Source: Mycobacterium sp. AZCC_0083
GTDB lineage: Bacteria; Actinomycetota; Actinomycetes; Mycobacteriales; Mycobacteriaceae
DNA: 64,000 nt
Direction of reading: 5' to 3'
NCBI RefSeq assembly: GCF_014202335.1
Contig: NZ_JACHGP010000001.1
Location: 481,804-545,803 of the forward strand
The translations under genes were made by a program, and so were the position numbers. Below, in pieces: positions 42,330 through 51,339 of this stretch. Every line of letters begins with the position of its first letter. Position 1 is the stretch's first letter. Under the pieces are notes generated by a model. That model saw only the letters and a program-made list of their open reading frames with translations. It did not search any database and was not told the DNA's origin.

Positions 42330-43469
42330 TCAGAACTTGTCGGCCGGGATGGGCGGCACGTCGGGGAACAACTCGTAGAACGTGCCCTGGGTGATGCGCA
42401 GCCGAGTCTCGTCGCTGATGCCATCGAACAGACCCTTCAGCGTGTCCTGGGTGTGGCCGAACGTGCCCTCCATGTGCGGATAGTCACTGCCAAACATCAC
42501 GTTCTCGTAGCCCATGTGCTCGAACGCGGCGACGGCTGTTTCGTCGTGCTGGAACGACGCGTAAACCTGTTCGAAGAGAATCTCTTTCGGGCTGCGGCTG
42601 AGCTTGGGCCGCACCGCGAGGTGGTGCTGGCGGTACCCCTCGAGCAGCCGGTCGCCCAGGAACGGCACCCACGTGGCACCACCCTCGGAGATGAGCACCT
42701 TCAGGTTGGGATGGCGGTCCAACGCACCGGACGCGACCATCTTCATCGCCGCGCGCTGACCCGAGAACGTCGTCTCGGCGTAATTCATGATCGCGCCGCC
42801 CGGGCCGCGGTACACCTGACCTGCGCCACCGGTCGCGCTGTTGCTGGCGGTGATGTCGACCGGATCGGTGCCGATGTGAAAGGCCAACACGATCCCGGCC
42901 TCCTCAGCTGCCGCCCAGAAGGGCTCCCAGTCGTTGCGATGCCAATCAGGCGCACTCGGGTGAGGCGTCGTCGGCAGGAACACCGCCTTGAAGCCCTTGC
43001 CTGCCGCCCACTGCAACTCCTCAACGGCGTCGTCCACCACGAGCGTGGACACCTGCGCCGTCACGACGTACCGAGGCGAGACCGCGGTAATCTCTTCGAT
43101 CGCCCACTCGTTACTCGCCCGCATGCATGCCTTGAGCAGCTCCGGCGTGCGGAACGTGGACGCCCACATACCAAGTGACGGGAAGATCACCTCGCCCCAA
43201 ACACCTTCCTTGTCGAGGTCCGCGAGCCGGGCCTTCGCATCACGAACGCCCTGCGGCTTCGAACTCAACTCGGCAAAGGCCACCAAAGCCGATGACGGCA
43301 GCTTGCGGCGGAAGATCTGCCCGTCGACGGAGACCGTCTCGTACTCGCCGTCCGGGTCCTTCTCGGACTTGGGGGTCAGGTCGGCCAACGCCTTGGGCAA
43401 CCGCGACTGCCACAGATCCTCGGGCTCGAGGAAGTGGGAATCGCCCGAGTTCGTCCAGATCATGCTCAT
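42330..43469 (-). CDS. ACMSD-like amidohydrolase
   Basis: A 379-residue metal-dependent hydrolase or decarboxylase of the amidohydrolase_2 family. SGDSHFLEPEDLW is the first metal motif (D-x-H), LAFHIGTDPVD carries a later His, and MFGSDYPHMEG the catalytic Asp. Relatives include 2-amino-3-carboxymuconate-6-semialdehyde decarboxylase and terephthalate-type decarboxylases, so a decarboxylation or ring-fragment hydrolysis is plausible. ATG at 43469 has GGAGG upstream. It is divergent from the TetR gene, with operator D between them. Confidence 0.88.
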   Translation of the reverse strand: MSMIWTNSGDSHFLEPEDLWQSRLPKALADLTPKSEKDPDGEYETVSVDGQIFRRKLPSSALVAFAELSSKPQGVRDAKARLADLDKEGVWGEVIFPSLGMWASTFRTPELLKACMRASNEWAIEEITAVSPRYVVTAQVSTLVVDDAVEELQWAAGKGFKAVFLPTTPHPSAPDWHRNDWEPFWAAAEEAGIVLAFHIGTDPVDITASNSATGGAGQVYRGPGGAIMNYAETTFSGQRAAMKMVASGALDRHPNLKVLISEGGATWVPFLGDRLLEGYRQHHLAVRPKLSRSPKEILFEQVYASFQHDETAVAAFEHMGYENVMFGSDYPHMEGTFGHTQDTLKGLFDGISDETRLRITQGTFYELFPDVPPIPADKF

Positions 43470-43535
43470 AGGTCCTCCACGCGTCCGATTGCTCAATCGA
43501 ATGATGCCAGCTGATTCCGGCGAAGTCCACCATAT

Positions 43536-43552
43536 CTAATGCATTAACATTA
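43536..43552. promoter_or_regulatory. Operator D copy 1
   Basis: CTAATGCATTAACATTA contains an imperfect inverted repeat of TAATG(T/C) arms. The same 17 bases recur inverted at 46867-46883 with 15 matches. It lies in the divergent region of the amidohydrolase operon and the TetR gene. Confidence 0.72.
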
Positions 43553-43607
43553 TTATTTTCCTGGCATCGACCTCTCGGTAAGACTGAGGCGGACCAGGAG
43601 GAGAACC

Positions 43608-44333
43608 ATGACGAGCACTGGGGCGAGCGCAGCGACGGGAGTGGGTTCTGAATTGGCCGCGGGTGCGCGCCGGCGAAACGCCTCGGGCGAATCGACCAGG
43701 GTGATGCTGATGGAGGTTGCCGAGCGATTGTTCGCCACCCGGGGCATCGAGGCGGTGACGCTGCGTGAGATCCAGCAGGCGGCCGGGCAGTCGAATACGT
43801 CGGTGATCCGTTACCACTTCGGCTCTCGCGACGGACTGATTCGCGCCCTGATCTCCTACCGCCAGGCGTCGCTGGGGGCTGACCGCCGGGAGATGCTCGT
43901 GAGCATGCGCGATGAGGGCAAGGAAGCAGACCCCCGCGCCGTCGTCTGGCTGCTCGTCCGTCCGTTGGCCAACAGCATCGCCGCGGGTGAGATGTTCGCG
44001 CCATTCCTGGCCCGGCTTGCCGAGGATCCGTTGGCCCGCAGCGAATATTGGCCGGACCACGTCGATGACGACTGGACGCAGGAGAAGCTGGAGGCACTGG
44101 TCGACGCCGCGCTGCAGGACCTGCCCGAACGAGTCCGACGGGGACGCACGTTTCAGCTCTACATCAGCCTGGTCAACGTGCTGGCCGCCGCGGCTCGTTC
44201 CGGGCACGGGCTCAGCGAGGCGCAGTTGCACAACTACGTGGACACCTGGGTGGGCATGCTTACCGCGCCGGTGTCGTACGAGACCCGTGCACTGCTTGCC
44301 GAACACGACGACTCAGCTACGCGCTCCGACTAA
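43608..44333 (+). CDS. TetR-family regulator (candidate operator-D repressor)
   Basis: A 241-residue TetR regulator. The HTH region (about 25-75) includes RLFATRGIEAVTLREIQQAA and GQSNTSVIRYHFGSRDGLIR. GGAGGAG precedes the ATG. Operator D lies 55 bases upstream, and a second copy lies before the CoA-transferase and hotdog genes, so it probably represses the amidohydrolase operon, itself, and the units starting at 46786 and 46913. It overlaps the CoA-transferase gene tail to tail by four bases. Confidence 0.9.
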   Translation: MTSTGASAATGVGSELAAGARRRNASGESTRVMLMEVAERLFATRGIEAVTLREIQQAAGQSNTSVIRYHFGSRDGLIRALISYRQASLGADRREMLVSMRDEGKEADPRAVVWLLVRPLANSIAAGEMFAPFLARLAEDPLARSEYWPDHVDDDWTQEKLEALVDAALQDLPERVRRGRTFQLYISLVNVLAAAARSGHGLSEAQLHNYVDTWVGMLTAPVSYETRALLAEHDDSATRSD

Positions 44334-46786
44334 CTGCCGCCGACGATCTTCTTGGCCCGCAGCTCAGCGATGGCCACGTCATCCAGTCCGACCTCGCGCA
44401 ACACCGCGTCGGTGTGCTGGCCGACGGTGCAGCCCGCGTCGGCCTTCGACCGTGATCGGGAGAATCGACACAGCGGCGCGAGCCTGCGGTGTTCCTCGAA
44501 GATCGGGCTGACGGCCTCGACGGCGTACCCCGCCTCGAAGTACGGATCAGTCTGCAATACGAGCTCGGAGTTGGCCTCCACGACCTCCACGCAGCCGACG
44601 TCCTGGGCGGACAGTTCTTGTTCCCACTCCAACTTGGCTTTGGTGGCGAATACCGTTGTCAGTACTGCGATCAGCTCGTCGTCGTGCGAAGCGCGAGAGC
44701 CGACATCGGCGAAGCGCTCGTCGGCGTGAAGGTCGACGTACGGTGACATGGCCTTGGTCAACGCGGGCCATTCATGGGGAAGCGGTGCCGCGAGGAAGAC
44801 GTATCCATCGGCGGCGCGGTACATCCGGTAGAGCGCGGTCATTCCAAAGAACTCGTCGTCAGCAGCCATGTTCGCCGGCCTCGACGCGTAGGCCGCGTTG
44901 TAGGAAATCATCGCCTGCTGCACGGTGCCGAGCATCGTGGTGACGACGTTGTTCAGGGCTCTGCCATGACGCTTGGCGTACAGCGCAACCAGCAGCGCCG
45001 ACCCCACTCCGTGCGCCGCGATGCCGTCGGACTGCACGGCGGGGACGGCCCCACCCGCGTGCAGCTTGACCGCCCTGCGGTGCAGGTCGTCGAGGTCGAC
45101 GGCCGGACCACCCGCATCGTGGCTGTCGATGAGCGCAATGCCGGACGCCGCACCGATCGACGGCGCATAGGCAGCGCGATGCGCGAATGGTCCGTCGACG
45201 CCGTACCCCGAAGTCGTCACGAAGGCCAGTTCCGGGTTGACCGCCCTGAGTGAGGCCTCGTCGATCCTCGACCGTTCGGCTGCCTTCCCGCGGAAGCACT
45301 GCAGCACGATGTCGGATCGCTTCGCCAGTTCGTACACCAACTCCAGCCCGTCGGGCTTGGTGAAGTCGATCGCGACGCTTTCCTTGCCCTGCAACACCTT
45401 TGCGCCGCCAGCCTCCGGGAATGCCACCAGATTGCGGATGTTGTCGCCCTCCAGCGGTTCGATCTTGATCACCCGGGCGCCCATGTCGGTCAGCAACGTC
45501 GCGCCGTAGGGGCCGGCGAACATACTGCCGAACTCCAGTACCGTCACCCCCTTCAACGGCGGGTCGTCGGGCGGCGCTCCGCCGGGCTCCGTCACGGCAT
45601 CGACCCGGTCGACGAGGGACGGGACCTCGTTGTGTTCGCCGAGGCGCGGGGCAGGCCGCAGCTCGGTCAACGGCTTGCCATCGGCGTGGATGAGAGTCGA
45701 CGGCTGGCGTACCCGCCCGAGCTCGGGGTCGACGACGGTGGTGGCACGGCCCTCGTGTGCGGTCTGCGGATGGTCCAGCGAATCCGCGGGGCTGCGGAAG
45801 AGTTCACCGCTGAGGTCGAGGTTTTCCTCCATGGCCTGCTGCCACTCGCCGAGTGTGCGAGCGCCGACCCGCTCGATCATCATGTCCCACCACTCGGTGC
45901 GGAGTTCAGGTGTCGGCAGCATGGGGAAGCCCTGCCACTTTGGATTGGCAAGCTCCCCGAGCAGATCCAACTCAGTGAGCCAGGCCCCGATCAACTTCGG
46001 CGACACCTGCGCGAACTGCAGCCAGCGGCCGTCCCTGGTCGGACACACCAGCAGCGCGTAGATGAGGTAGGCCTGCGGTCGGCCTTGGTCGTCGTAGGCG
46101 GCATCCATCGGCTCGAAGGCGCCTGGATACCGTTCGAGCACCATCTCGTAGAACCAGTTGTACGGATCCATCGAACCCATGCCGGTCACCAGATTGGTCT
46201 CGACCACCTGGCCGAGTCCGCTGGTGTCGCGCTCGAGCAGCGCGGCGAGCACGCCCTGGACGGCGGCGTGCGCCGCGCCCCAGGACGCATAGGCGAACGT
46301 GATGTAGGCAGGCCCCGGTCGCGCCGCGAGGCCCCGCTTCTCGTGCATGACGCCGGTCTTGGCCATCACCAGGGCTTCCCACCCCTTGTAGTCGCGGAAC
46401 GGACCGGTTGAACCCCATCCCGTGATCGTTGCCACCACCAGTTGCGGGTAGGCCTTCGACAGCGCGTCGTGGGTGAGGCCGATGCGTTCCGCGGTGGTCG
46501 GCCGCATGGTGTTCACCATGACGTCGGCGCTTCGCAAGAGTGCACGTAATCGGTCGAGGTCTGCGTCGTCGTGTAGGTCGAGCGTCACGCTGCGCTTGCC
46601 CCGCAGCAGGGCAGGCCAGCCGGCGAGGTCGCGGAGCGGACTACCGTCGGGAGGTTCGACCATGATCACCTCGGCGCCGCAATCCGCGAAGAACTGCGTG
46701 GCCTGCGCCCCGGGCAGCGTCGTCGACAGATCGACGACTACTAGGCCGGCCAGTGGACCGTCAGACCCCGCATCGGCTTCCGGCAT
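44330..46786 (-). CDS. Tandem CaiB/BaiF-type CoA-transferase, degenerate active sites
   Basis: An 818-residue protein with two family III CoA-transferase domains, about residues 10-390 and 415-805. Each begins with the typical strand-loop (LVVVDLSTTLPGAQATQF; VTVLEFGSMFAGPYGATLL). The catalytic Asp is not where expected: domain 1 reads RDYKGWEALVMAKTG (Glu instead of Asp) and domain 2 HRAAYAPSIGAASG (Ala). A changed reaction, such as racemisation or dehydration, or a binding role is therefore likely. TAGGAG precedes the ATG at 46786. Operator D lies upstream. Confidence 0.87.
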   Translation of the reverse strand: MPEADAGSDGPLAGLVVVDLSTTLPGAQATQFFADCGAEVIMVEPPDGSPLRDLAGWPALLRGKRSVTLDLHDDADLDRLRALLRSADVMVNTMRPTTAERIGLTHDALSKAYPQLVVATITGWGSTGPFRDYKGWEALVMAKTGVMHEKRGLAARPGPAYITFAYASWGAAHAAVQGVLAALLERDTSGLGQVVETNLVTGMGSMDPYNWFYEMVLERYPGAFEPMDAAYDDQGRPQAYLIYALLVCPTRDGRWLQFAQVSPKLIGAWLTELDLLGELANPKWQGFPMLPTPELRTEWWDMMIERVGARTLGEWQQAMEENLDLSGELFRSPADSLDHPQTAHEGRATTVVDPELGRVRQPSTLIHADGKPLTELRPAPRLGEHNEVPSLVDRVDAVTEPGGAPPDDPPLKGVTVLEFGSMFAGPYGATLLTDMGARVIKIEPLEGDNIRNLVAFPEAGGAKVLQGKESVAIDFTKPDGLELVYELAKRSDIVLQCFRGKAAERSRIDEASLRAVNPELAFVTTSGYGVDGPFAHRAAYAPSIGAASGIALIDSHDAGGPAVDLDDLHRRAVKLHAGGAVPAVQSDGIAAHGVGSALLVALYAKRHGRALNNVVTTMLGTVQQAMISYNAAYASRPANMAADDEFFGMTALYRMYRAADGYVFLAAPLPHEWPALTKAMSPYVDLHADERFADVGSRASHDDELIAVLTTVFATKAKLEWEQELSAQDVGCVEVVEANSELVLQTDPYFEAGYAVEAVSPIFEEHRRLAPLCRFSRSRSKADAGCTVGQHTDAVLREVGLDDVAIAELRAKKIVGGS

Positions 46787-46866
46787 TCCCACTCCTACCG
46801 TGTGGTCGTAGATCTCATCACGACGTGCTGTGACGCGCGCCACGCCAGCATCTCAAGATCAAAGAT

Positions 46867-46883
46867 TAATGTCAATGTATTAG
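46867..46883. promoter_or_regulatory. Operator D copy 2
   Basis: Read on the minus strand, CTAATACATTGACATTA matches copy 1 (43536) at 15 of 17 bases. It lies in the divergent region between the tandem CoA-transferase (leftward) and the hotdog protein (rightward). Confidence 0.72.
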
Positions 46884-46912
46884 TATTAGCGAATGACGAT
46901 GCGGGAAGACGA

Positions 46913-47548
46913 ATGACCGACGAACCCACGACCCGTGGGGGACTTTCGCAATTGCGGGCCTGGCACGGTCCTAACCTTCACAACCCGGGTGGCGGTTCCG
47001 AATACGGCGACATGATCGCCGCCCTGCGGGACTTCCTCGACAGCATCGCCGCCGCGGCCCCCGACACCGCAACGACAGTCGAGTTGATGGACGATCTGCG
47101 CGCATGGACGGGACGGCTGGACGGCATCGCCGTGACGGAAGCCCGACAGCTCTGGTCGCGGCGCCTCGACCTACCCGGCCACGGCCAGACCATGGCACCG
47201 AGCGTCATGGTCACCGATGGCGATCACGACAGCGTGCGCGGCTGCGTAAGGTTCGGTCGCTACTTCCTGGGCGGCGGTGGCGCCGCACATGGCGGCGCCA
47301 TACCCCTGCTCTTCGACGAGGTTCTCGGCCAGCTCGCCAACTCCGGAGACCGCGATCCGTCGCGAACGGCATACTTGCACACCGATTATCGCTCGATCAC
47401 TCCCATCGGCGAAGACCTCACGGTCCGTGGTTGGTTCGTCAGTGAGCACGGGCGCAAACGAATGCTGCGCGCTGAGCTCACCCACGGCGATACCCTGTGC
47501 GCCGAGGCAGAGGGACTGTTCATAGCACTCCGGCCAGACCAGCCATGA
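46913..47548 (+). CDS. PaaI-like hotdog thioesterase
   Basis: A 211-residue protein whose C-terminal half is a hotdog domain: RYFLGGGGAAHGGAIPLLFDE has the His-Gly-Gly pattern of PaaI-type acyl-CoA thioesterases, followed by TAYLHTDYRSITPIGEDLTV. It probably releases CoA from a stalled or toxic acyl-CoA. ATG at 46913 is chosen because GGGAAG lies upstream; the frame opens earlier at 46802 but would run across operator D. It is divergent from the tandem CoA-transferase. Confidence 0.85.
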   Translation: MTDEPTTRGGLSQLRAWHGPNLHNPGGGSEYGDMIAALRDFLDSIAAAAPDTATTVELMDDLRAWTGRLDGIAVTEARQLWSRRLDLPGHGQTMAPSVMVTDGDHDSVRGCVRFGRYFLGGGGAAHGGAIPLLFDEVLGQLANSGDRDPSRTAYLHTDYRSITPIGEDLTVRGWFVSEHGRKRMLRAELTHGDTLCAEAEGLFIALRPDQP

Positions 47549-47568
47549 ATCCGCCGCCGTGAAGACCC

Positions 47569-47593
47569 AATCAGCCATCCCTTGGCTCTGATT
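47569..47593. terminator. Candidate bidirectional terminator hairpin
   Basis: AATCAG-CCA pairs with TGG-CTCTGATT around a short loop with a two-base bulge, midway between the convergent ends of the hotdog and CoA-ligase genes. No T-run is seen. Confidence 0.38.
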
Positions 47594-47640
47594 GCCGGCG
47601 AGCGTGCGCAAACTCGGGTTTCATCGCGGCGTGTCGCCCT

Positions 47641-49146
47641 CTAACACGCGCGCTCGCGGGTGGGCCGGCGCTGAATATCCCTGTCGTGCAGGGCGATCAG
47701 CTCGCGGAGAGCGATCCGGTCCGGCTTGAGCATCGCAGTCAGCGGTAGCTCGTCGACGATGAGTAGTTCGTCGGGCACCTTGTAGTCGGCGAGTTCACCG
47801 GCCACGTGAATGCGTAGCTCGGCCAACGTCGGCGGAGCGGCGCCGGCGGCCGGCACCACGAACGCGACCCCGATCTCGCCGATCACCGGTGCGGAACGGC
47901 CGACCACGGCGGCCTGCTTCACGCCGGGATGTCCGGCCAGCGTGCGCTCCACCTCGCCGGGATGCACGTTGTAGCCGCCGCGGATGTACATGTCGCCGCG
48001 CCGGCCCACCAGGGTGAGGTTGCCGTCGTCGCCGAGCTCGCCGATGTCACCGGTCCGCAACCAGCCGTCTCGCAGCACCTCTGCGGTGAGTTCCGCGTTG
48101 CGCCAGTAACCGCGCATCACGCACGGCCCCGAAACCTCGATGTCCCCGTCGGATCCGACGCGCACTTCCATTCCCGTGGCAGGCCGCCCGACGGTGCGGA
48201 ACTGAACGTCGGCGGCGTCGGTGGGTTCGGTACCGGAAATGGTCGGACACTCGGTCATCGCGTATCGCACCACCAACGGGACACCGATCCGCTCGGCGAC
48301 CCTGCGCACCAGCTCGGGCGGCGCCGGCGCGGTAGCCGCGACTCCGATCCGCAAGTGCGGCAGGGCCTCTGGACTGACCCCTTCGACGTCGAGCAACTTG
48401 GCCCATTGGGTCGGCACTGCACCCGCCACGGTGACCCGTTCGGCGCGCAGCACGTCGAACATGCCCTGCGCCGACCATGGCGTCGGAGGCACCACCAGCG
48501 CGCTGCCCCACACCAGTTGATCCCAGAGCTTGAACATGTACCCGGCGTGTGCGAATGGGGTCGACGTGAGCCGCCGGTCGTACGGCGCGCTCATGACACC
48601 CGCCGCCGCGGCACCAGCCGCCAGCCGGTCGGCGTCGAACACCGCCCCCTTCGGTATCCCGGTGGTCCCGCTGGTGAAGATCAGCGCAACCGGGTCTCGC
48701 CGGGTCAGCTCCACCGGGGGTAGCTCCGATCCCGAGCTGTCGCTCAACAGCGCCGTCCGTCGTAGCACGCGGGCAGTGGCCGGCGGCAACGCACCGAGCT
48801 GCTCATCAGTGACGATCAACGCGGGATCCGCCTGCTGCAGAATCGATTCGATCTCGCGGCGGCCCAGGCGCGGATTGAGGCCGGTGGTGATCGCGCCGAT
48901 CATCGCCGCCGCGGCATAGCACGTCGCGTAGTCGATGCCCGACGGCAACCAGAGCGTCACGACGTCGCCCTTGCGGACGCCGAGGTCGGCGAATTGCACG
49001 GCAACGCTCCTGGCCCGGCCGATCCATTCGGCGAAGGTGATCCGCGCACCTGGCTCGACGTAGGCCTCCATGTCGCCGTGGATGGCGGCCGCAAGGTCCA
49101 GCATCGACCGGCTGTCTTCGACGTCGGAGTTCAGCGGTGCACGCAC
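47641..49146 (-). CDS. Acyl-CoA/aryl-CoA synthetase (AMP-binding)
   Basis: A 501-residue ANL-family ligase. ALIFTSGTTGIPKGAVFDAD is the ATP loop, YAMTECPTISGTEP the adenine-binding motif, and WLRTGDIGELGDDGNLTL with RGGYNVHPGEVE the hinge and C-terminal domain. The catalytic Lys region is LTAMLKPDRIALREL. It activates a carboxylic acid with ATP and CoA. It is the last gene of the leftward hydrolase/FadE operon. The start is GTG. Confidence 0.92.
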   Translation of the reverse strand: MRAPLNSDVEDSRSMLDLAAAIHGDMEAYVEPGARITFAEWIGRARSVAVQFADLGVRKGDVVTLWLPSGIDYATCYAAAAMIGAITTGLNPRLGRREIESILQQADPALIVTDEQLGALPPATARVLRRTALLSDSSGSELPPVELTRRDPVALIFTSGTTGIPKGAVFDADRLAAGAAAAGVMSAPYDRRLTSTPFAHAGYMFKLWDQLVWGSALVVPPTPWSAQGMFDVLRAERVTVAGAVPTQWAKLLDVEGVSPEALPHLRIGVAATAPAPPELVRRVAERIGVPLVVRYAMTECPTISGTEPTDAADVQFRTVGRPATGMEVRVGSDGDIEVSGPCVMRGYWRNAELTAEVLRDGWLRTGDIGELGDDGNLTLVGRRGDMYIRGGYNVHPGEVERTLAGHPGVKQAAVVGRSAPVIGEIGVAFVVPAAGAAPPTLAELRIHVAGELADYKVPDELLIVDELPLTAMLKPDRIALRELIALHDRDIQRRPTRERAC

Positions 49147-49149
49147 GCT

Positions 49150-50301
49150 CTACGGCTCCTCGGCGCCGAGAATCACCGTGCCGCTGGAGCAGAACCAGCC
49201 GCCAGTGCCGCTGACGCAAGCGATCTTCGCGTCGGGAACCTGTCGCGCGCCGCATTCGCCGCGCAGCTGGCGCGCCGCCTCCACCAACAGGAACAAGCCG
49301 CGTTGGCCCGGATGACAGGCTGACAACCCCCCACCGTCGGTATTCGTGGGAAGCTCGCCGCCCAACCGCAACGAACCCTTCTCGACGAACCGGCCACCCT
49401 CCCCCTTCGGGCAGAAGCCGAGATCCTCGAGGGTCAGCAGCAGCATGTAGGTGAACGCGTCGTAGATCTCGGCGACGTCGACATCGGACGGGCCGACGCC
49501 GGCGCGGGAAAAGGCAAGCGGCCCACTGACCGACGCCGGGCCGACGGTGAGGTCGTCCCACTGGGAGGTGAGCATGTGCGACGTGGTCTCGCCCGAGCCG
49601 AGCACCCAGACCGGCTTGCTCTTTAGGTCCTTCGCGCGCTCCGCGCTGACGAGCACGGCGGCCGCCCCGCCGTCACTGCGAATGCAGCAGTGCAGCTTGG
49701 TGAACGGGTCGGCGATCATCGGGCCGTCCAGCACGTCGTCGATGGTGATGGGATCGCGGTAGTACGCCTCGGGGTTGTCGGCCGCGTTGAAACGCGCGGA
49801 CACTGCGACCTCTGCGAGCTGCTCGATGGTGGTGCCGTAGGTATGCATGTGACGCCGCGCAGCCATGGCGTACTTGGAGACCAGGGTGTGGCCGTAGGGC
49901 GCCTCCCACTGCAGCGGTCCTCTGGCGCCCCAGTTGATGTTCGCCCCCCGCAAACCCTTTCGGAGGTCGGAGCGAGCCGTCGAACCATACGTCAGCAGCA
50001 CCACGTCGGCGTGTCCCGCGGTGATCGCGTCGGCCGCGTGCGCGGCCATCACCTCCCACGACGCGCCACCGACCGCGGTGGAGTCGATCCAGCGGGGCCG
50101 CAGCCCGAGGTACTCACCGACGTCGACCGGTGGCAGGGTGCCCTGACCGGTGGATGCCAGCCCGTCGACATCGCCTGGCGTCAGCCCGGCATCGGCGAGG
50201 GCGCGGCGGCTGGCCTGGGCGATCAGCTCGTAGGGGCCCTTATCATCAACACGGCCGACATCCGATAAGGCGACGCCTGCGATCGCGACGGCGCCGCTCA
50301 C
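49150..50301 (-). CDS. Thiolase-like lipid-transfer protein (Ltp type)
   Basis: A 383-residue thiolase-fold protein beginning VAIAGVALSDVGRVDDKG. The position of the nucleophilic Cys reads STAVGGASW, with none. EIYDAFTYMLLLTLEDLGF and LSACHPGQRGLF resemble the Ltp2 aldolase, whose catalytic residues are tyrosines rather than Cys. It follows a two-gene acyl-CoA dehydrogenase, so retro-aldol cleavage of a hydrated acyl-CoA is probable. No DUF35 partner is encoded in this operon. GTG overlaps the stop of the FadE gene. Confidence 0.88.
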   Translation of the reverse strand: MSGAVAIAGVALSDVGRVDDKGPYELIAQASRRALADAGLTPGDVDGLASTGQGTLPPVDVGEYLGLRPRWIDSTAVGGASWEVMAAHAADAITAGHADVVLLTYGSTARSDLRKGLRGANINWGARGPLQWEAPYGHTLVSKYAMAARRHMHTYGTTIEQLAEVAVSARFNAADNPEAYYRDPITIDDVLDGPMIADPFTKLHCCIRSDGGAAAVLVSAERAKDLKSKPVWVLGSGETTSHMLTSQWDDLTVGPASVSGPLAFSRAGVGPSDVDVAEIYDAFTYMLLLTLEDLGFCPKGEGGRFVEKGSLRLGGELPTNTDGGGLSACHPGQRGLFLLVEAARQLRGECGARQVPDAKIACVSGTGGWFCSSGTVILGAEEP

Positions 50302-51326
50302 TGGGCGCGGTCCTGGGCAAGCAGTTCGGCGAGTACATCGGTGGGCTCACCGAACAGGTGCCGAAACACGTGGGCGCGCTTGAGGTACAGGTGCATGTCG
50401 TTCTCGAACGTGTAACCCATGCCACCGAATACCTGAATGCCTGCTGCGGCGTTGTCTACCGCGGCCGAGCCAGCCACCGTCGCCGCCGAAAGCACTTGCA
50501 TCAACGCGTCGGAACGTCCGCTCGCCAGCGTGATGGCGGCGAACAACGTCTGCGCCTGGGCGGCCTCGGCCGCGATCTCCATGTCGACGCAGGTGTGCTT
50601 GATGGCCTGGTGCACACCGATCGGCTTGCCGAACTGTTCACGGGTCTTGGCGTGTTCGGTGGCCAGCGCTGCCGCGGCCGCGGCAAGGCCGGTGAGGTAG
50701 GCGGCCGCAAGCACAGACGCGCGTCCCCAGATCCATTCGTCCTCGACGGGCAGCCAGTGCAGCGGTTCGGCGGATTCGACGGTGGCAGAAGCCATCCGGG
50801 TGCCTGGGTCGGATGCATGCACGGACGTCAGCGAGCCGAGGGTTTCGATGTCGACCAGCGCGGCGCCGTGTCGGGCCACCACCAGCGCGTGGGAGGCGCC
50901 GGAGGGTTCGAACACGTCGAAGGTGCCCTTCACGGGCCGGGCGTCGCCGTCGCCGCGAAGCACCGCGAGCGCAACCAGGGTGCGTCCGGCGCCGATCCGC
51001 TCGGCCAATGCGACGTCCCCGCAGCCGGCGGCCACCCGAGCGGCCAGCGTGCACGCCAGGAATGGGCCCGGCACCAATCGCTTGCCGAGTTCGACGAACA
51101 GCAGCACCTCGTCGTCGAACGGCCGGCCCGACCCGCCGGAGACTTCGTCGAGGCCAAGGGTGAGCAGGCCCATCTCGGCGCCTTCACGCCAGAGTCGATC
51201 CGATACCAGCGTCTCCGCGTCACGGCCGGTTCGGATGCGTTCGACGGGCATCCTTTCGGCGAGGAATTCTCCTGCCGCTGTGATGATTTCGAGCTGCTCA
51301 GCTCCCGGTAGTAGGTTCACGACCAT
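50298..51326 (-). CDS. Acyl-CoA dehydrogenase, non-catalytic-type subunit
   Basis: A 342-residue FadE. It has KTREQFGKPIGVHQAIKHTC and IQVFGGMGYTFENDMHLYLK, but the end reads HVFRHLFGEPTDVL, where the catalytic Glu segment (E-G-T) would be. It matches the N-terminal half of the fused protein at 4-2154. It probably forms a heteromer with the product of the gene at 51340, 13 bases upstream, each contributing part of the FAD site, as in ChsE1-ChsE2. ATG has GAGGAG upstream. Confidence 0.9.
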   Translation of the reverse strand: MVVNLLPGAEQLEIITAAGEFLAERMPVERIRTGRDAETLVSDRLWREGAEMGLLTLGLDEVSGGSGRPFDDEVLLFVELGKRLVPGPFLACTLAARVAAGCGDVALAERIGAGRTLVALAVLRGDGDARPVKGTFDVFEPSGASHALVVARHGAALVDIETLGSLTSVHASDPGTRMASATVESAEPLHWLPVEDEWIWGRASVLAAAYLTGLAAAAAALATEHAKTREQFGKPIGVHQAIKHTCVDMEIAAEAAQAQTLFAAITLASGRSDALMQVLSAATVAGSAAVDNAAAGIQVFGGMGYTFENDMHLYLKRAHVFRHLFGEPTDVLAELLAQDRAQ

Positions 51327-51339
51327 CTCCTCACCGTGC

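Noticed and set aside
46802..46912. 37-codon extension of the hotdog protein
   Set aside because: It crosses operator D and the A/T-rich promoter region; a ribosome site precedes the ATG at 46913.
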